A stretch of DNA of 64,000 nt from Urbifossiella limnaea. GTDB lineage: Bacteria; Planctomycetota; Planctomycetia; Gemmatales; Gemmataceae. The DNA lies in the NCBI RefSeq assembly GCF_007747215.1, contig NZ_CP036273.1, positions 5,874,322-5,938,321 of the forward strand, given 5' to 3'. Within the stretch, counting starts at the first letter, position 1. Each line of letters opens with the position of its first letter. The notes under the pieces were generated by a model that was not told the DNA's origin, did no database searches, and was given only the letters and a program-made list of their open reading frames with translations. This document shows, in pieces, positions 51,011 through 60,169 of this stretch. The position numbers and the translations under genes were made by a program.

Positions 51011-51110
51011 GGACCGTGGGACTGAGGGACTCAGGGACCGATCAAGAATTGCACGGTTCCCGTGCTTCTCCTCCGGTCCCTGAGTCCCTCAGTCCCACGG
51101 TCCCTAAGTC
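51004..51110. repeat. Perfect 37-bp inverted repeat between nuoL and nuoM
   Basis: Arms 51004-51040 and 51074-51110 match exactly, with a 33-nt loop. The arms are degenerate tandem repeats of GGGAC with 7-11-nt spacing. The left arm contains the nuoL ACT TAG end; the right arm ends 19 nt before the nuoM ATG. It lies inside an operon. Confidence 0.96.
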
Positions 51111-51128
51111 CACCACGAAGGGTACGGA

Positions 51129-52997
51129 ATGCCCGAAGCCGACCTGTCCTGGCTGACCTGGCTGGTGTTCCTGCCGGCCGCGGCCGCCGCGCTGCTCCTC
51201 GTCGTACCCGCCCGGTGGGTCGAGGCGCAGCGGTGGGTCGCGCTGTTCGGCGCCGCCGGCACGCTGTCCGTGTCGCTGTGCGTCGCCGTCGGGTACGACG
51301 ACGCCGTCGGCCGCCAGCTCGGCACCACCGGCCGGCCCGGTCACGCCGCCACCGCCCGCCTCGACAGCCGCGCCGACTTCGCCGCCGCCAACTCGGCGAA
51401 GGCCGTCCCCGAATACCGCTCCGACGACTGGGTCGCCCGCCGCCCGTGGATCGACCGGTTCGACGCCGAGTACGCCCTCGGCGTCGACGGCATCAGCCTG
51501 CCGCTGGTCATCCTCACCGCGCTCGTCACGCTGCTCGCCGTCGCCGCCAGCTGGACCATCGACAAGTCGGTGAAGGCGTACCTCGTGCTCATCCTGCTGC
51601 TCGAAAGCGGCGTGCTCGGGGCGTTCCTGGCGCTCGACCTGTTCCTCTTCTACGTCTTCTACGAGGTGATGCTCCTGCCGATGTACGTGCTCATCGGCCT
51701 GTGGGGCGGCGGCCGGCGGCGCTTCGCGGCGCTCAAGTTCGTCCTCTACACGCTGGTCGGCAGTGTCGGCCTTCTGGTGGCGGTCATCGCGCTGTACTCC
51801 GTGGACGTGCGCGACTTCGTGCCGCAGGAGCGCGTCGCGTCCGAGGTCGCCGACCTGCGCAAGCGCAACCCGACGCTCTCGGCCGAGGCCGCGGCCGAGA
51901 AGGTCGAGGTCCACACCTTCGATTTCGTGACGCTGGCGAAGGCCGGCCGCGCCGTCATGCTGATCCTCTCGGGTCAGGAGGAGCGGCTGGCCGCGAAGAC
52001 CGACCCGCGCGACCCCGCCGGCGGCGCCCAGGGCGGACCGGTCAAGCTGTTCGCCGTCGGCGTCGATCCGGCCGCCGCGGCGGCACGGCTGAAGGCGCAG
52101 CCGATCTGCACGCCGAACATGCAGTACCTGCTGTTCGTGCTGCTGTTCGTCGGCTTCGCCGTGAAGGTGCCGATCGTCCCGTTCCACTCGTGGCTGCCGG
52201 ACGCGCACGTCGAGGCGCCGACGCCCGTGAGCATGATCCTGGCCGGCGTGCTGTTGAAGCTCGGCGGCTACGGGCTGATCCGGTTCGCGTTCCCGATCTG
52301 CCCGTGGGCCGCGAACGAGCTGGCGTGGTGGGTGGGGCTGATCGGCGTCGTCGGCATCGTGTACGGCGCGCTCGTGGCGATGGGCCAGACCGACTTCAAG
52401 AAGCTGCTGGCGTACTCGTCGGTGTCGCACATGGGGTTCGTGGTGCTGGGCCTGGCCTCGTGGTCCGCCGGGTCGGGGGCGCAGTACTGGGAGTGGGGCG
52501 TCGGCGGCGCCGTGTTCCAGATGGTGGCGCACGGCATCACGGCGTCGGCGCTGTTCTTCGCGGTGGGCGTGGTGTACGACCGGGCCCACCACCGCGACCT
52601 GAACCGCCTCGGCGGCCTGTACGAGCCGATGCCGGCGTACTCGGGGCTGGCGGCGGTGTTGTTCTTCGCGTCGATGGGGCTGCCGGGCCTGTGCGGGTTC
52701 GTGGGCGAGTTCACGGTGCTGACGGCCGCGTGGAACTACGCCCCGGGGCTGGCCATCCCGGCGGTGCTGAGCGTGATCCTGACCGCGGCGTACCTGCTGT
52801 GGGCGTGGCAGCGGGTGTACTTCGGCACGAACCCGGCCACGAAGGGGTTCCCCGAGCTGAGCGCACGGGAGGCGGCGGTGCTGGTGCCGTTCGCGGCGCT
52901 GGCGGTGCTGCTGGGCGTGTGGCCGGGGCTCATCATGCGGTGGCTCGACCCGAGCGTGGCGGGGTGGGTCGAGAACCTCGCAGCTCTGAAGCTTTAG
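51129..52997 (+). CDS. nuoM: NADH-quinone oxidoreductase subunit M
   Basis: 622 residues, about 110 longer than E. coli NuoM. Core motifs: E179 in FYEVMLLPMYVLIG, VKVPIVPFHSWLPDAHVEAPTPVSMILAGVLLKLGGYG, and SHMGFVVLGL. The extra length is a hydrophilic insertion at about 226-330, before the PFHSWLPDAH block, plus an N-terminal loop (about 57-112). It is a proton-translocating subunit of complex I. It is the last nuo gene here; nuoN does not follow. Confidence 0.96.
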   Translation: MPEADLSWLTWLVFLPAAAAALLLVVPARWVEAQRWVALFGAAGTLSVSLCVAVGYDDAVGRQLGTTGRPGHAATARLDSRADFAAANSAKAVPEYRSDDWVARRPWIDRFDAEYALGVDGISLPLVILTALVTLLAVAASWTIDKSVKAYLVLILLLESGVLGAFLALDLFLFYVFYEVMLLPMYVLIGLWGGGRRRFAALKFVLYTLVGSVGLLVAVIALYSVDVRDFVPQERVASEVADLRKRNPTLSAEAAAEKVEVHTFDFVTLAKAGRAVMLILSGQEERLAAKTDPRDPAGGAQGGPVKLFAVGVDPAAAAARLKAQPICTPNMQYLLFVLLFVGFAVKVPIVPFHSWLPDAHVEAPTPVSMILAGVLLKLGGYGLIRFAFPICPWAANELAWWVGLIGVVGIVYGALVAMGQTDFKKLLAYSSVSHMGFVVLGLASWSAGSGAQYWEWGVGGAVFQMVAHGITASALFFAVGVVYDRAHHRDLNRLGGLYEPMPAYSGLAAVLFFASMGLPGLCGFVGEFTVLTAAWNYAPGLAIPAVLSVILTAAYLLWAWQRVYFGTNPATKGFPELSAREAAVLVPFAALAVLLGVWPGLIMRWLDPSVAGWVENLAALKL

Positions 52998-53014
52998 GAG
53001 TGGAATACGAATTC

Positions 53015-53142
53015 ACCACAGAGTCACAGAGGGCACAGCGGGAAGACACACAGCTGAGACGAAGCAGAGGTTGAATTCAATCATCCTACTGTCTCCCTCT
53101 CGGCCTTGTGTCCTCCCGCTGTGCCCTCTGTGACTCTGTGGT
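53015..53142. repeat. CACAGAG-family inverted repeat
   Basis: Arms 53015-53050 and 53107-53142 (36 nt) differ at one position; partial pairing continues inward to GAATTC on both sides. The arms contain CCACAGAGTCACAGAG as in the element at 35566. Confidence 0.95.
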
Positions 53143-53180
53143 TAATCTCTTCTGCACGCCCCTTCCGCGGAGCCTCCCCT

Positions 53181-54077
53181 ATGCGTCCCGCCGCGCTCGC
53201 GCTCGTGCTCCTCGCCGCCCCCGCCGCCCGCGCGCAAACGCCCGAGATCGAAGCCGCCATCCAGGCGAAGCTCGGAGCGAGCCGCTACGCCCTCAAGCTC
53301 GAAGACCCCGCCGGCGGGTTCGCCCCCGCGGCCGGCGGCAAGCCGGGCCTCCGCGCCACGTCGGCGTGCGTCCGCACGCTGAAGTACAGCGGCGCCAAGC
53401 TGCCGAACGCGGACAACCACGCGGCGTTCGTGATGGCGTGCTTCGACCCCAAGACCGGCGGCTTCGCCGACGCCCCAGGGCGCAAGGCGGACGTGACGCT
53501 CACCAGCGTCGGCGTCATGGCCGCGGTCGAGTTGGGCGTGCCGAAGGATCGCTACCGCAAGGCGTTGGACTACCTGCGGGACAACGCCAAGACGTTCGAG
53601 GAGGTGCGGATCGCGGCCGCGGGCGTCGAGGCGTGGGGCGTGAAGGACTGCCCGTTCAGCGTGAACCCGTGGATCGACACGGCCTCGGCCGAGATGCGGA
53701 AGGAACTGCCCGACGCCCGCGACGGCGGCGCCCGCGCCGCGGGCTCCGCGGCGGCGCTGGTGGCGCGGCTGGGCGCGCGGATCGGCCGGCAGGAGCACCT
53801 CCTGCTGACGGGCATCCTGACGAGCGGCCAGCGGCCGGACGGCGGCTGGGGCAAAGCTGGCGCGAAGACGTCAGACCTGGAAACGACGTACCGGGTGATG
53901 CGGGCGCTGGTGCTGCTGGAGCAACGGCCGTCGGAGCCGGCCCGGCTGCGGGCGTTCCTGGCGGCGTGCCGAAACGCCGACGGCGGCAGCGGCGTCGTGC
54001 CCGGCGAGGCGTCCGGCGCCGGGCCGACGTACTACAGCGCGATCGTGACGCACTGGCTGGCCCGCTTCGAGAAGTGA
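53181..54077 (+). CDS. Exported prenyltransferase/squalene-cyclase-like repeat protein
   Basis: 298 residues. Signal peptide 1-19 (MRPAALALVLLAAPAARAQ). The rest is an alpha-alpha toroid with cyclase-like repeats (GFADAPGRKADVTLTSVGVMA; DGGWGKAGAKTSDLETTYRVMRAL; DGGSGVVPGEASGAGPTYYSAIV). Such exported toroids are common in Planctomycetes and usually lack the catalytic DXDD motif; I do not see one here, so enzymatic cyclisation is unlikely. ATG at 53181 opens the signal peptide. It follows an inverted repeat. Confidence 0.82.
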   Translation: MRPAALALVLLAAPAARAQTPEIEAAIQAKLGASRYALKLEDPAGGFAPAAGGKPGLRATSACVRTLKYSGAKLPNADNHAAFVMACFDPKTGGFADAPGRKADVTLTSVGVMAAVELGVPKDRYRKALDYLRDNAKTFEEVRIAAAGVEAWGVKDCPFSVNPWIDTASAEMRKELPDARDGGARAAGSAAALVARLGARIGRQEHLLLTGILTSGQRPDGGWGKAGAKTSDLETTYRVMRALVLLEQRPSEPARLRAFLAACRNADGGSGVVPGEASGAGPTYYSAIVTHWLARFEK

Positions 54078-54137
54078 CGCGGGCGCCCGCCCGGTGTATG
54101 CTGGCCGTGCCACCCCACACATCGCACGGGCCACGCC

Positions 54138-54926
54138 ATGCCCGACCTCGTCCCGCCGCTCGTCCGCCGCCACCGCCGGGCGTTCCTCGCGTCCGCCGCC
54201 GGGGGCGTCGTCGCCGCCGCCGGCTACGGGCTGGTGTCGGCCGTGCGGAAGGTACGGATGTCCGCTTCCCGCTCGCGCGACCTCTGAAACCTCAAGCAGC
54301 TCGCGTTGGCGGTCGCCAACTACACCGACGCCAACGGCCACTACCCGCCAGCGTACCTTCCGGGTCCGGACGGCCGGCCGTGGCACAGCTGGCGCGTGCT
54401 CGTCCTGCCGTACATCGAGCAGTACACGCTGTTCAAGGAGTACCGCTTCGACGAGCCGTGGGACGGGCCGAACAACCGCCGCCTCGCCGGGCGGATGCCG
54501 TCGCTGTACCGGTTCCACGCCGGCACCGAGCCCGACACCACGACCTCGAACTACCTCGCCGTAGTCGGCCCCGAGACGCTGTGGCCGGGTACGAAGAAGG
54601 TGACGCCGGCCGCCGTCACCGACCGGCTCGCGTCCACGATCCTGGTGGTGGAGAATTTGGGCCTCGGCGTCCACTGGATGGAGCCGCGCGACCTGGTGCT
54701 GGCGGACATGGACCTGCGGGTGAACAGCCCCGCCGGCGTGAGCAGCCCGTACACGTGGCCGGGCGTGGCGATGCTCGACGGTAGCCTACACACGCTCCGC
54801 GCCGAGCTGCGGCCGGAGGTGCTGCGGGCGCTGCTGACGATCGACGGGAACGAGCCGCTCGCCGACGACGGCGCCGGCGGCTGGGACTTCCTCGCCGACG
54901 GCCGCGACCGGCCGCTGGTGCCGTGA
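54138..54926 (+). pseudogene. DUF1559-type gene with an in-frame TGA at 54285-54287
   Basis: The 263-codon frame starts with a basic, twin-arginine-like leader (RRHRRAFLASAAGG) and is open except for one TGA at codon 50, directly before NLKQLALAVANYTDANG. The downstream 212 codons are intact and show the DUF1559 subtype of the ECF fusion at 17015: SWRVLVLPYIEQYTLF, EPWDGPNNRRLAGRMP. No decay is visible otherwise. Options are a recent nonsense mutation, a sequencing error, restart at a downstream TTG, or recoding of UGA. The TGA aligns with a position that is normally Asn in NNLKQ, which does not favour selenocysteine. Confidence 0.8.
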
Positions 54927-54931
54927 CCGGC

Positions 54932-55321
54932 TCACGCCGTCGGGGTGCCGGCCTGCCGGGCCTTCCGCGCGGCGACGAACGAGCGCACGCACAGGAACAG
55001 GAACACCGCCGACAGCCCCGTCATTCCCAGGCCGACCTGCACCGCGGTCGTGTTCACGTCGAACTTGCGGAGGACGACGGGCACGAACCCGCCGATCACA
55101 CCGAGCAGCGCCAGCACCGCGGCCAGGTGCATCGCGTGCTTGCGGGCACCGGGCGCGGCCAGCGACAGCAGCCCGGCCAGCGCGATGGGCAGCCCCACGA
55201 ACGCCGGCGACGCGGCCGAGATCTGGTTCGGCTTGCCGCCGGCGAGCAGGTCGGGGTTGAAGTAGGCGACCGCCCCGAGGGCGGTGAGCAGGGCGCCGAA
55301 CACGATCGCGTAAGCCGGCAT
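54932..55321 (-). CDS. Small membrane protein, four predicted helices
   Basis: 129 residues. Hydrophobic segments at about 3-20, 38-58, 64-85 and 95-117, ending in a basic tail (RSFVAARKARQAG). No family was recognised. ATG at 55321 opens directly into the first helix. It is convergent with the DUF1559 gene at 54926, 5 nt apart. Confidence 0.7.
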   Translation of the reverse strand: MPAYAIVFGALLTALGAVAYFNPDLLAGGKPNQISAASPAFVGLPIALAGLLSLAAPGARKHAMHLAAVLALLGVIGGFVPVVLRKFDVNTTAVQVGLGMTGLSAVFLFLCVRSFVAARKARQAGTPTA

Positions 55322-55370
55322 CGATGGCTCCGGGGCGGGGGGCGTTCGGCTGTTGTACGGCGGAGCCGCG

Positions 55371-58136
55371 TCAGCGGCCGAGCGCCTCCAGGTACCGCCG
55401 CGCGAGAGCCTCGCCCGGCCGCGGCGCGTCGGGGGCGTACAGCGCCAGCGCCGCGCGGAAGCGGCCGGCGGCGCCGGTCGGGTTGCCGCGCTCCAGTTCC
55501 AGCACGCCGGCCAGCACCCCCAGGTCGGCCCGCGCCGCCGTCAGGAATCGCACCTCCGCCGCGAACGCCGCCACCCGCTGCCCGTCGCGGCCGGCCGCGC
55601 CCACCACCGGCACCCACCCCACGCCCGCCGGCCCGCCCCACGCCGCCGCGAGCGCCGTCAGCCGACCCGCCTGCGCCGACAGCGCCCGCGCCACCGCCGG
55701 CATCACCTGCCGCTCCTCCGCGTCGAGCCGCGCGCCAATCCGCTCGACTGCGGCGAACGCGCCGGGGTAGTGGCCGGCGGCGGCGCACTGGCAGAAGTCG
55801 TACCAGTCGCGCGCCGGGAAGCGGTACACCCACGCCCCGCCGCGGCCCGGCAGCGTGAATAGTCCGAGCGACCCCGCGTCGCGCAGCTCGCTCCGGTCTA
55901 GCAGCACCCGCGCCTCCGGCAGCTGGCCCGTCTGGATCAGCAGGTCCGCCAGCAGCGACAGCCCCTCGACGCCGTAGAGGTCGGGGTGCGAGGCGAGGAG
56001 CACGTCCACGGCGCGCTGCGGCAGGCCGAGTCCCGCCGCGGCGCGGGCCCGGGCCAGGGGGTCGCCGGTCAGGCCGACCGTGCGCACCAGGAAGCGGTTC
56101 TCGGCGTCGTGCACCAGCTTCTCGGCCTGCTCCGCCACCGCCGCGACGCCGTCGGCGTGGCCGGGCAGCCGCAGCGCCGCGGCGGCGTGCTTGTGGGCCA
56201 GGTCGACGAACCCGCGGCGGCCGTACACGCCGGCGAGCGCCTCTTGCGCTGGCGCCGAGTCGGGGTTCCGCCGCACCGCCTGCACCAGCGCCCCGGCCGC
56301 CGCCGCGTGGCGGACGAACGCCAGCGGCGTCAGCGGCTCGCCGGCGTCGCGCTCCCACGTCCGCGCGTCCAGCGCCAGCGCCGCCCGCGCCGCCACGAGC
56401 CACGCCACCCCGTCGGCCGGGTCGCGCTCGGCCCCGAGGCGGCCAGCCCGCATCGCCAGCAGCGGCAGCGCGGGCGAGCGGTCGGCCTCGCCGACGAGGC
56501 GGAGGTAGATCGTCCCCGCGTCGGCGTGCCACGAGCCGCGGCGGCCGGTGCCGCGCGTCACGTCCCACCACGGCGCCGGCTCCGCCAGGGAATCCGGGCC
56601 GACGCCCGCGGCCTCCGGCGACGGCCCGAACGCGGCGCGCTCGGGGTCGAACCGCGGCGCGGCCCCCTTCGGCACCACGAGCACGGCACCGCCGGCGACG
56701 CGGGCCACGTCCCACCGCGCGGCGGCGGCGCGGAGTGCGGCGGTCAGCCGCTGCGGGTCGGGGTCGTACACGAGGGCGGCGACGCTACCGCGGCTGAGGA
56801 GCGCCTGCGGGTCGGCTCGGCCGGGGAGGAGGCCGACCGCTTCCGACCGCTCGCGGTAGTCGTCGCCGGCGAACAGCGCCAGCCGGGCGTCGATCGAGGA
56901 GCGCTCGCCGGGGGCGAACCACGCGAGGTAGTGGCCGACGTCCGGGTGCGACGTGAACACGACCGCGTCGGCGGGGAGGACGCCGGTGGCGCGCCACTCG
57001 GCGAGTCGGCCGGCGGCGTGTTCGAGCGTCGGGTCGGCGTGGACGCCCCAGGCGGCGCCGCGGTCGCGGACGTGGAAGCCGGTCAACTTCCCGAACCAGC
57101 CGAGCCCCGCGAGCGCGACGCCGGCGAGGAGCACGACGATGCGCCCGAGTCGCGGCCACGCCGTCGGGAAGGCTTCGCCGAAGTTCAGTGCCGTGACCGG
57201 CCCGGCGACGACGGCGAAGAACGGGATCAGCCGCGCCTGCCACGCGGCGAGCGCGGCGAAGACGAGCCACACCGGGCCGCGCCAGCCCCGCAGCGCCGGT
57301 CGGTTCAGCAGGAACGATACGACGCCGAGCGCCAGCAGCGCGACGAACGCGAGTGCCGCGAAGTTGTACCCGCGGAAGGCGTCGGCCGACCACGGCGACG
57401 CGAACGACGGTGCCAGCCGCGGGTCGTCGGCGAATTCGGCCCACGCGGCGGGCGACAGTTCCGGTGGGAGCGCCAGCGCGCGGACGTGGTGCGGGCTCAG
57501 GAGGCACGCGGCGAGCGTCGCCGGCACCAGCCACCGCGGCCACGGCTCGGGGCGCGTTCGGTCGAGGCGCCGGCCCAGCGCGAACAGGCCGACGAGCAGC
57601 GGCCCGAGGAGGAACCAGCCGTCCACGTTCACCCACACCGCGACGAGCACCGGCACCGCCCGCAGCGCCGTTCCGCCGCGGACGAGGCACCACAGGCACG
57701 CCGCCAGCAGCAGGACCGACGCGGCCATCGGGTGCAGCTGTAGCCGAGGTGCCATCGCCGCCACGGCGAGGAGCACGCACCCCGCCGCGAGCCAGCGCGG
57801 CCCGCGGCCGACGGCGAGCATCAGCGCCGCGGTGCTGGCCACAGCGGCGGCCTTGAGCGCGACGACGGCGGCGGGGCCGAGGTGGGTGAAGGCGAGGTAC
57901 AGGCCGAGGTCGAACAGCCAGGCGTGGTTCGCCCACGACTTGCCGGCGGGGGCGGCGAACGGGTCGGCGCCGAACGTGTAGTCGCCGGTTGCAATCAGCC
58001 GGCCGGCGGCGAGGTGGAGCCACACGTCGGAGTTGCGGGCGACGAACGACGCGGCCAGCGCGGCGACGACGAGGACGAGCGTAGTCGACACGGCGTCGGC
58101 GGCGCGCGCCGCGGGGCGCGGGAGAGGGTCCGGCAC
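55371..58136 (-). CDS. Large membrane protein with N-terminal glycosyltransferase-like multispanning region and C-terminal TPR-like repeats
   Basis: 921 residues. Residues about 15-370 hold about ten hydrophobic segments, resembling GT-C-type or O-antigen ligase-like membrane proteins. The rest (about 400-920) is soluble, Ala/Leu-rich helical and TPR-like (for example AALRLPGHADGVAAVAEQ). No clear catalytic motif was seen, so enzyme function is not claimed. The start is GTG at 58136, with GGAG about 11 nt upstream. Such fusions are common in planctomycetes. Confidence 0.75.
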   Translation of the reverse strand: MPDPLPRPAARAADAVSTTLVLVVAALAASFVARNSDVWLHLAAGRLIATGDYTFGADPFAAPAGKSWANHAWLFDLGLYLAFTHLGPAAVVALKAAAVASTAALMLAVGRGPRWLAAGCVLLAVAAMAPRLQLHPMAASVLLLAACLWCLVRGGTALRAVPVLVAVWVNVDGWFLLGPLLVGLFALGRRLDRTRPEPWPRWLVPATLAACLLSPHHVRALALPPELSPAAWAEFADDPRLAPSFASPWSADAFRGYNFAALAFVALLALGVVSFLLNRPALRGWRGPVWLVFAALAAWQARLIPFFAVVAGPVTALNFGEAFPTAWPRLGRIVVLLAGVALAGLGWFGKLTGFHVRDRGAAWGVHADPTLEHAAGRLAEWRATGVLPADAVVFTSHPDVGHYLAWFAPGERSSIDARLALFAGDDYRERSEAVGLLPGRADPQALLSRGSVAALVYDPDPQRLTAALRAAAARWDVARVAGGAVLVVPKGAAPRFDPERAAFGPSPEAAGVGPDSLAEPAPWWDVTRGTGRRGSWHADAGTIYLRLVGEADRSPALPLLAMRAGRLGAERDPADGVAWLVAARAALALDARTWERDAGEPLTPLAFVRHAAAAGALVQAVRRNPDSAPAQEALAGVYGRRGFVDLAHKHAAAALRLPGHADGVAAVAEQAEKLVHDAENRFLVRTVGLTGDPLARARAAAGLGLPQRAVDVLLASHPDLYGVEGLSLLADLLIQTGQLPEARVLLDRSELRDAGSLGLFTLPGRGGAWVYRFPARDWYDFCQCAAAGHYPGAFAAVERIGARLDAEERQVMPAVARALSAQAGRLTALAAAWGGPAGVGWVPVVGAAGRDGQRVAAFAAEVRFLTAARADLGVLAGVLELERGNPTGAAGRFRAALALYAPDAPRPGEALARRYLEALGR

Positions 58137-58164
58137 GGGGGCGTGGCTCCGAGACGAAGACGTT

Positions 58165-58265
58165 TTGACAGGATAACAGGATGAGGCAGGATGGAAAACA
58201 AAGACGAAATTTAAACTAATTCCTGTCTTTGTTCTCCATCCTGCCTCATCCTGTTATCCTGTCAA
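58165..58265. repeat. Inverted repeat with ACAGGAT-type tandem arms
   Basis: Arms 58165-58205 and 58225-58265 (41 nt) differ at one position. The arms are a degenerate tandem of ACAGGAT/GCAGGAT with period about 8-10. It lies between recA and the large membrane protein, both on the minus strand. Confidence 0.95.
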
Positions 58266-58283
58266 TAACTGCCTCCCCCGCCA

Positions 58284-59426
58284 TTACTCCGCGGCCTTGC
58301 CGCGGCGCTTTTTCGGCGCCTCGGCCTCCGGCGCCTCGCCGATCGTCGCCAACTCGGCCGCCGCCTCGGCCTCGTCCTTCGCCGCCGCCGCCGCCGCGTC
58401 CATCAGCTCCTGGCTCGACGGCTTCGGCTTCCGCTTCTCCAGCACGGCCGCGGTCAACTCGGCCCGCACAGCCGGGTTCTCGCGCAGGAACGTCACCGCC
58501 TTGTCCTTCCCCTGCCCGAGCCGCTGCTCCTTGTAGCTGAAGAAGGCGCCACTCTTCTCGATGATCTCGTCCTCCAGGGCCAGCTTGAGCAGGTCGCCCT
58601 CGTAGTCGATGCCGCGGTCGTGGAGGATCTCGAACTCGGCGTTGCGGAACGGCGGGGCGATCTTGTTCTTCACCACCCGCACCCGCGTCTCGGCGCCGAT
58701 CGTCTCGTCGCCGTCCTTGACGTGGGTGATCCGCTTCACCTCCATCCGCACGCTGGCGTAGAACTTCAGCGCCAGCCCGCCGGTGGTCGTGTTCGGGTCG
58801 CCGTACATGACACCGATCTTCTGCCGGATCTGGTTGATGAACAGCAGGCACGTCCGCGACTTGTTGATCGTCGGGGTGAGGATGCGCATCGCCTGGCTCA
58901 TCAGCCGGGCCTGGAGGCCCACCTTCGTGTCGCCGATCTCGCTGTCCTGGATCTCGTTCTTCGGCACCAGCGCCGCCACCGAGTCGACGACGATGAGGTC
59001 GACGGCGTTGCTCTTGATGAGCATCTCGGCGATCCGCAGCCCCTCCTCGCCGTAGCCGGGCTGGCTGACCAGCAACGAATCCAGGTCGACGCCGATCCGC
59101 TTGGCCCAACTCGGGTCGAGGGCGTGCTCGGCGTCGATGAACGCGGCCACCCCGCCGTTCTTCTGCACGTTGGCGACGGCGTGCAGGGCCACGGTGGTCT
59201 TCCCGCTGGCCTCGGCGCCGTAGATCTCGACGACGCGGCCGCGGGGGAGCCCCTTGCCGCCGAGGGCGATGTCCAGGCCGAGGCAGCCGGTGGAAATGCC
59301 CTCCACGTCGTCGACGTTCATGTCGCCGAGCGACATGATGGCCCCCTTGCCGAACTCCTTCTCGATGGCCGAGAGGGCGGTTTTGAGCTCCTTGTTCTCC
59401 TTCGCGTCCTTCAGTTCCTTCGCCAT
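58284..59426 (-). CDS. recA: Recombinase A
   Basis: 380 residues. Walker [10 protein letters not shown] at 70-78, Walker [14 protein letters not shown], the L1 and L2 loop regions ([34 protein letters not shown]), and the [11 protein letters not shown]-terminal end, with an acidic Ala/Glu-rich tail. It binds single-stranded DNA, drives homologous recombination and activates the SOS response. I could not find a clear LexA box in the 266-nt upstream gap. A palindromic repeat lies downstream. Confidence 0.98.
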   Translation of the reverse strand: MAKELKDAKENKELKTALSAIEKEFGKGAIMSLGDMNVDDVEGISTGCLGLDIALGGKGLPRGRVVEIYGAEASGKTTVALHAVANVQKNGGVAAFIDAEHALDPSWAKRIGVDLDSLLVSQPGYGEEGLRIAEMLIKSNAVDLIVVDSVAALVPKNEIQDSEIGDTKVGLQARLMSQAMRILTPTINKSRTCLLFINQIRQKIGVMYGDPNTTTGGLALKFYASVRMEVKRITHVKDGDETIGAETRVRVVKNKIAPPFRNAEFEILHDRGIDYEGDLLKLALEDEIIEKSGAFFSYKEQRLGQGKDKAVTFLRENPAVRAELTAAVLEKRKPKPSSQELMDAAAAAAKDEAEAAAELATIGEAPEAEAPKKRRGKAAE

Positions 59427-59692
59427 GACTGGTCCCTTTCGTGGCCCCCGCCGACCGGCCCGTGGGTAATTCAGGGTCGAGGGTATGTTGAGTCGCGGGG
59501 AGCGGGTGCGAGTTTACCCAGGATTCCCGGCGCGGCGTAGGTCGGTAGCGAAAATCTTCCGGCGCCTGCGGCGGTGCGAAGCCGCGAGCGACAACGTAGC
59601 CACCCGAGCGAACGCTTGCGGCCTCGCGCGGCCCCGAGTCGGGCTTGTTTCCCCCGTCCCACCGGGGTATCCCACACCCCCCGGACGGCGGG

Positions 59693-60085
59693 TCAGGAGT
59701 GCGGCAGGAAGAACACGCCGGTGACGAACGTGCCGGCCCAGAGGAGCGCGAACACCGCCGCCAGCCCGAGGTGGAGCCGCTTCCGCCGCCGCACCCCGGT
59801 GACGAACATCGCCGGCAGCAGCACCGCCGACGGCACCGCGAACCACAGGTGGACCCGCAGCGCCTCCCGCGCCGCCGGGTCGAACGCCGACTTGACGTCC
59901 ACGAACTGCAGGAGCGCCTCGAACCCGACGACGGTGCTCATGGTGAGGACGAAGAACACGGTGTTGAGCCGCCCGTGCAGCCGCGGCCGGCCGGCGGCCA
60001 GGGCCGCCAGCGACGCCGCCAGGATGACGGTGACGGCGGCGACCAGCACCTTCAGGGTCAGGATGATCTCGGGGCCGGTGGGCAT
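59693..60085 (-). CDS. DUF420-like membrane protein
   Basis: 130 residues with four predicted helices. Motifs RPRLHGRLNTVFFVLTMSTVVG and RKRLHLGLAAVFALLWAGTFVTG fit the DUF420 family (His in helix-flanking positions, possibly heme-linked in relatives). The ATG at 60085 opens into helix 1; the frame is open further upstream without other support. It is divergent from the glycosyltransferase at 60170. Confidence 0.72.
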   Translation of the reverse strand: MPTGPEIILTLKVLVAAVTVILAASLAALAAGRPRLHGRLNTVFFVLTMSTVVGFEALLQFVDVKSAFDPAAREALRVHLWFAVPSAVLLPAMFVTGVRRRKRLHLGLAAVFALLWAGTFVTGVFFLPHS

Positions 60086-60169
60086 CGCGGGTCGTCCGGG
60101 GGCGGGGTGTGCCGTGATCTTAGCCGCCCGCCGCGCCGCCGGCCCGTTACCGCCCCGCCGGGAAGCCGC

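Noticed and set aside
54285-54287. Selenocysteine codon
   Set aside because: The position is normally Asn in the family, no catalytic Cys is expected there, and I see no convincing stem-loop just downstream. Not fully excluded.
59427-59692. LexA/SOS box upstream of recA
   Set aside because: No convincing GAAC-N4-GTTC or CTGT-N8-ACAG palindrome found in the gap.
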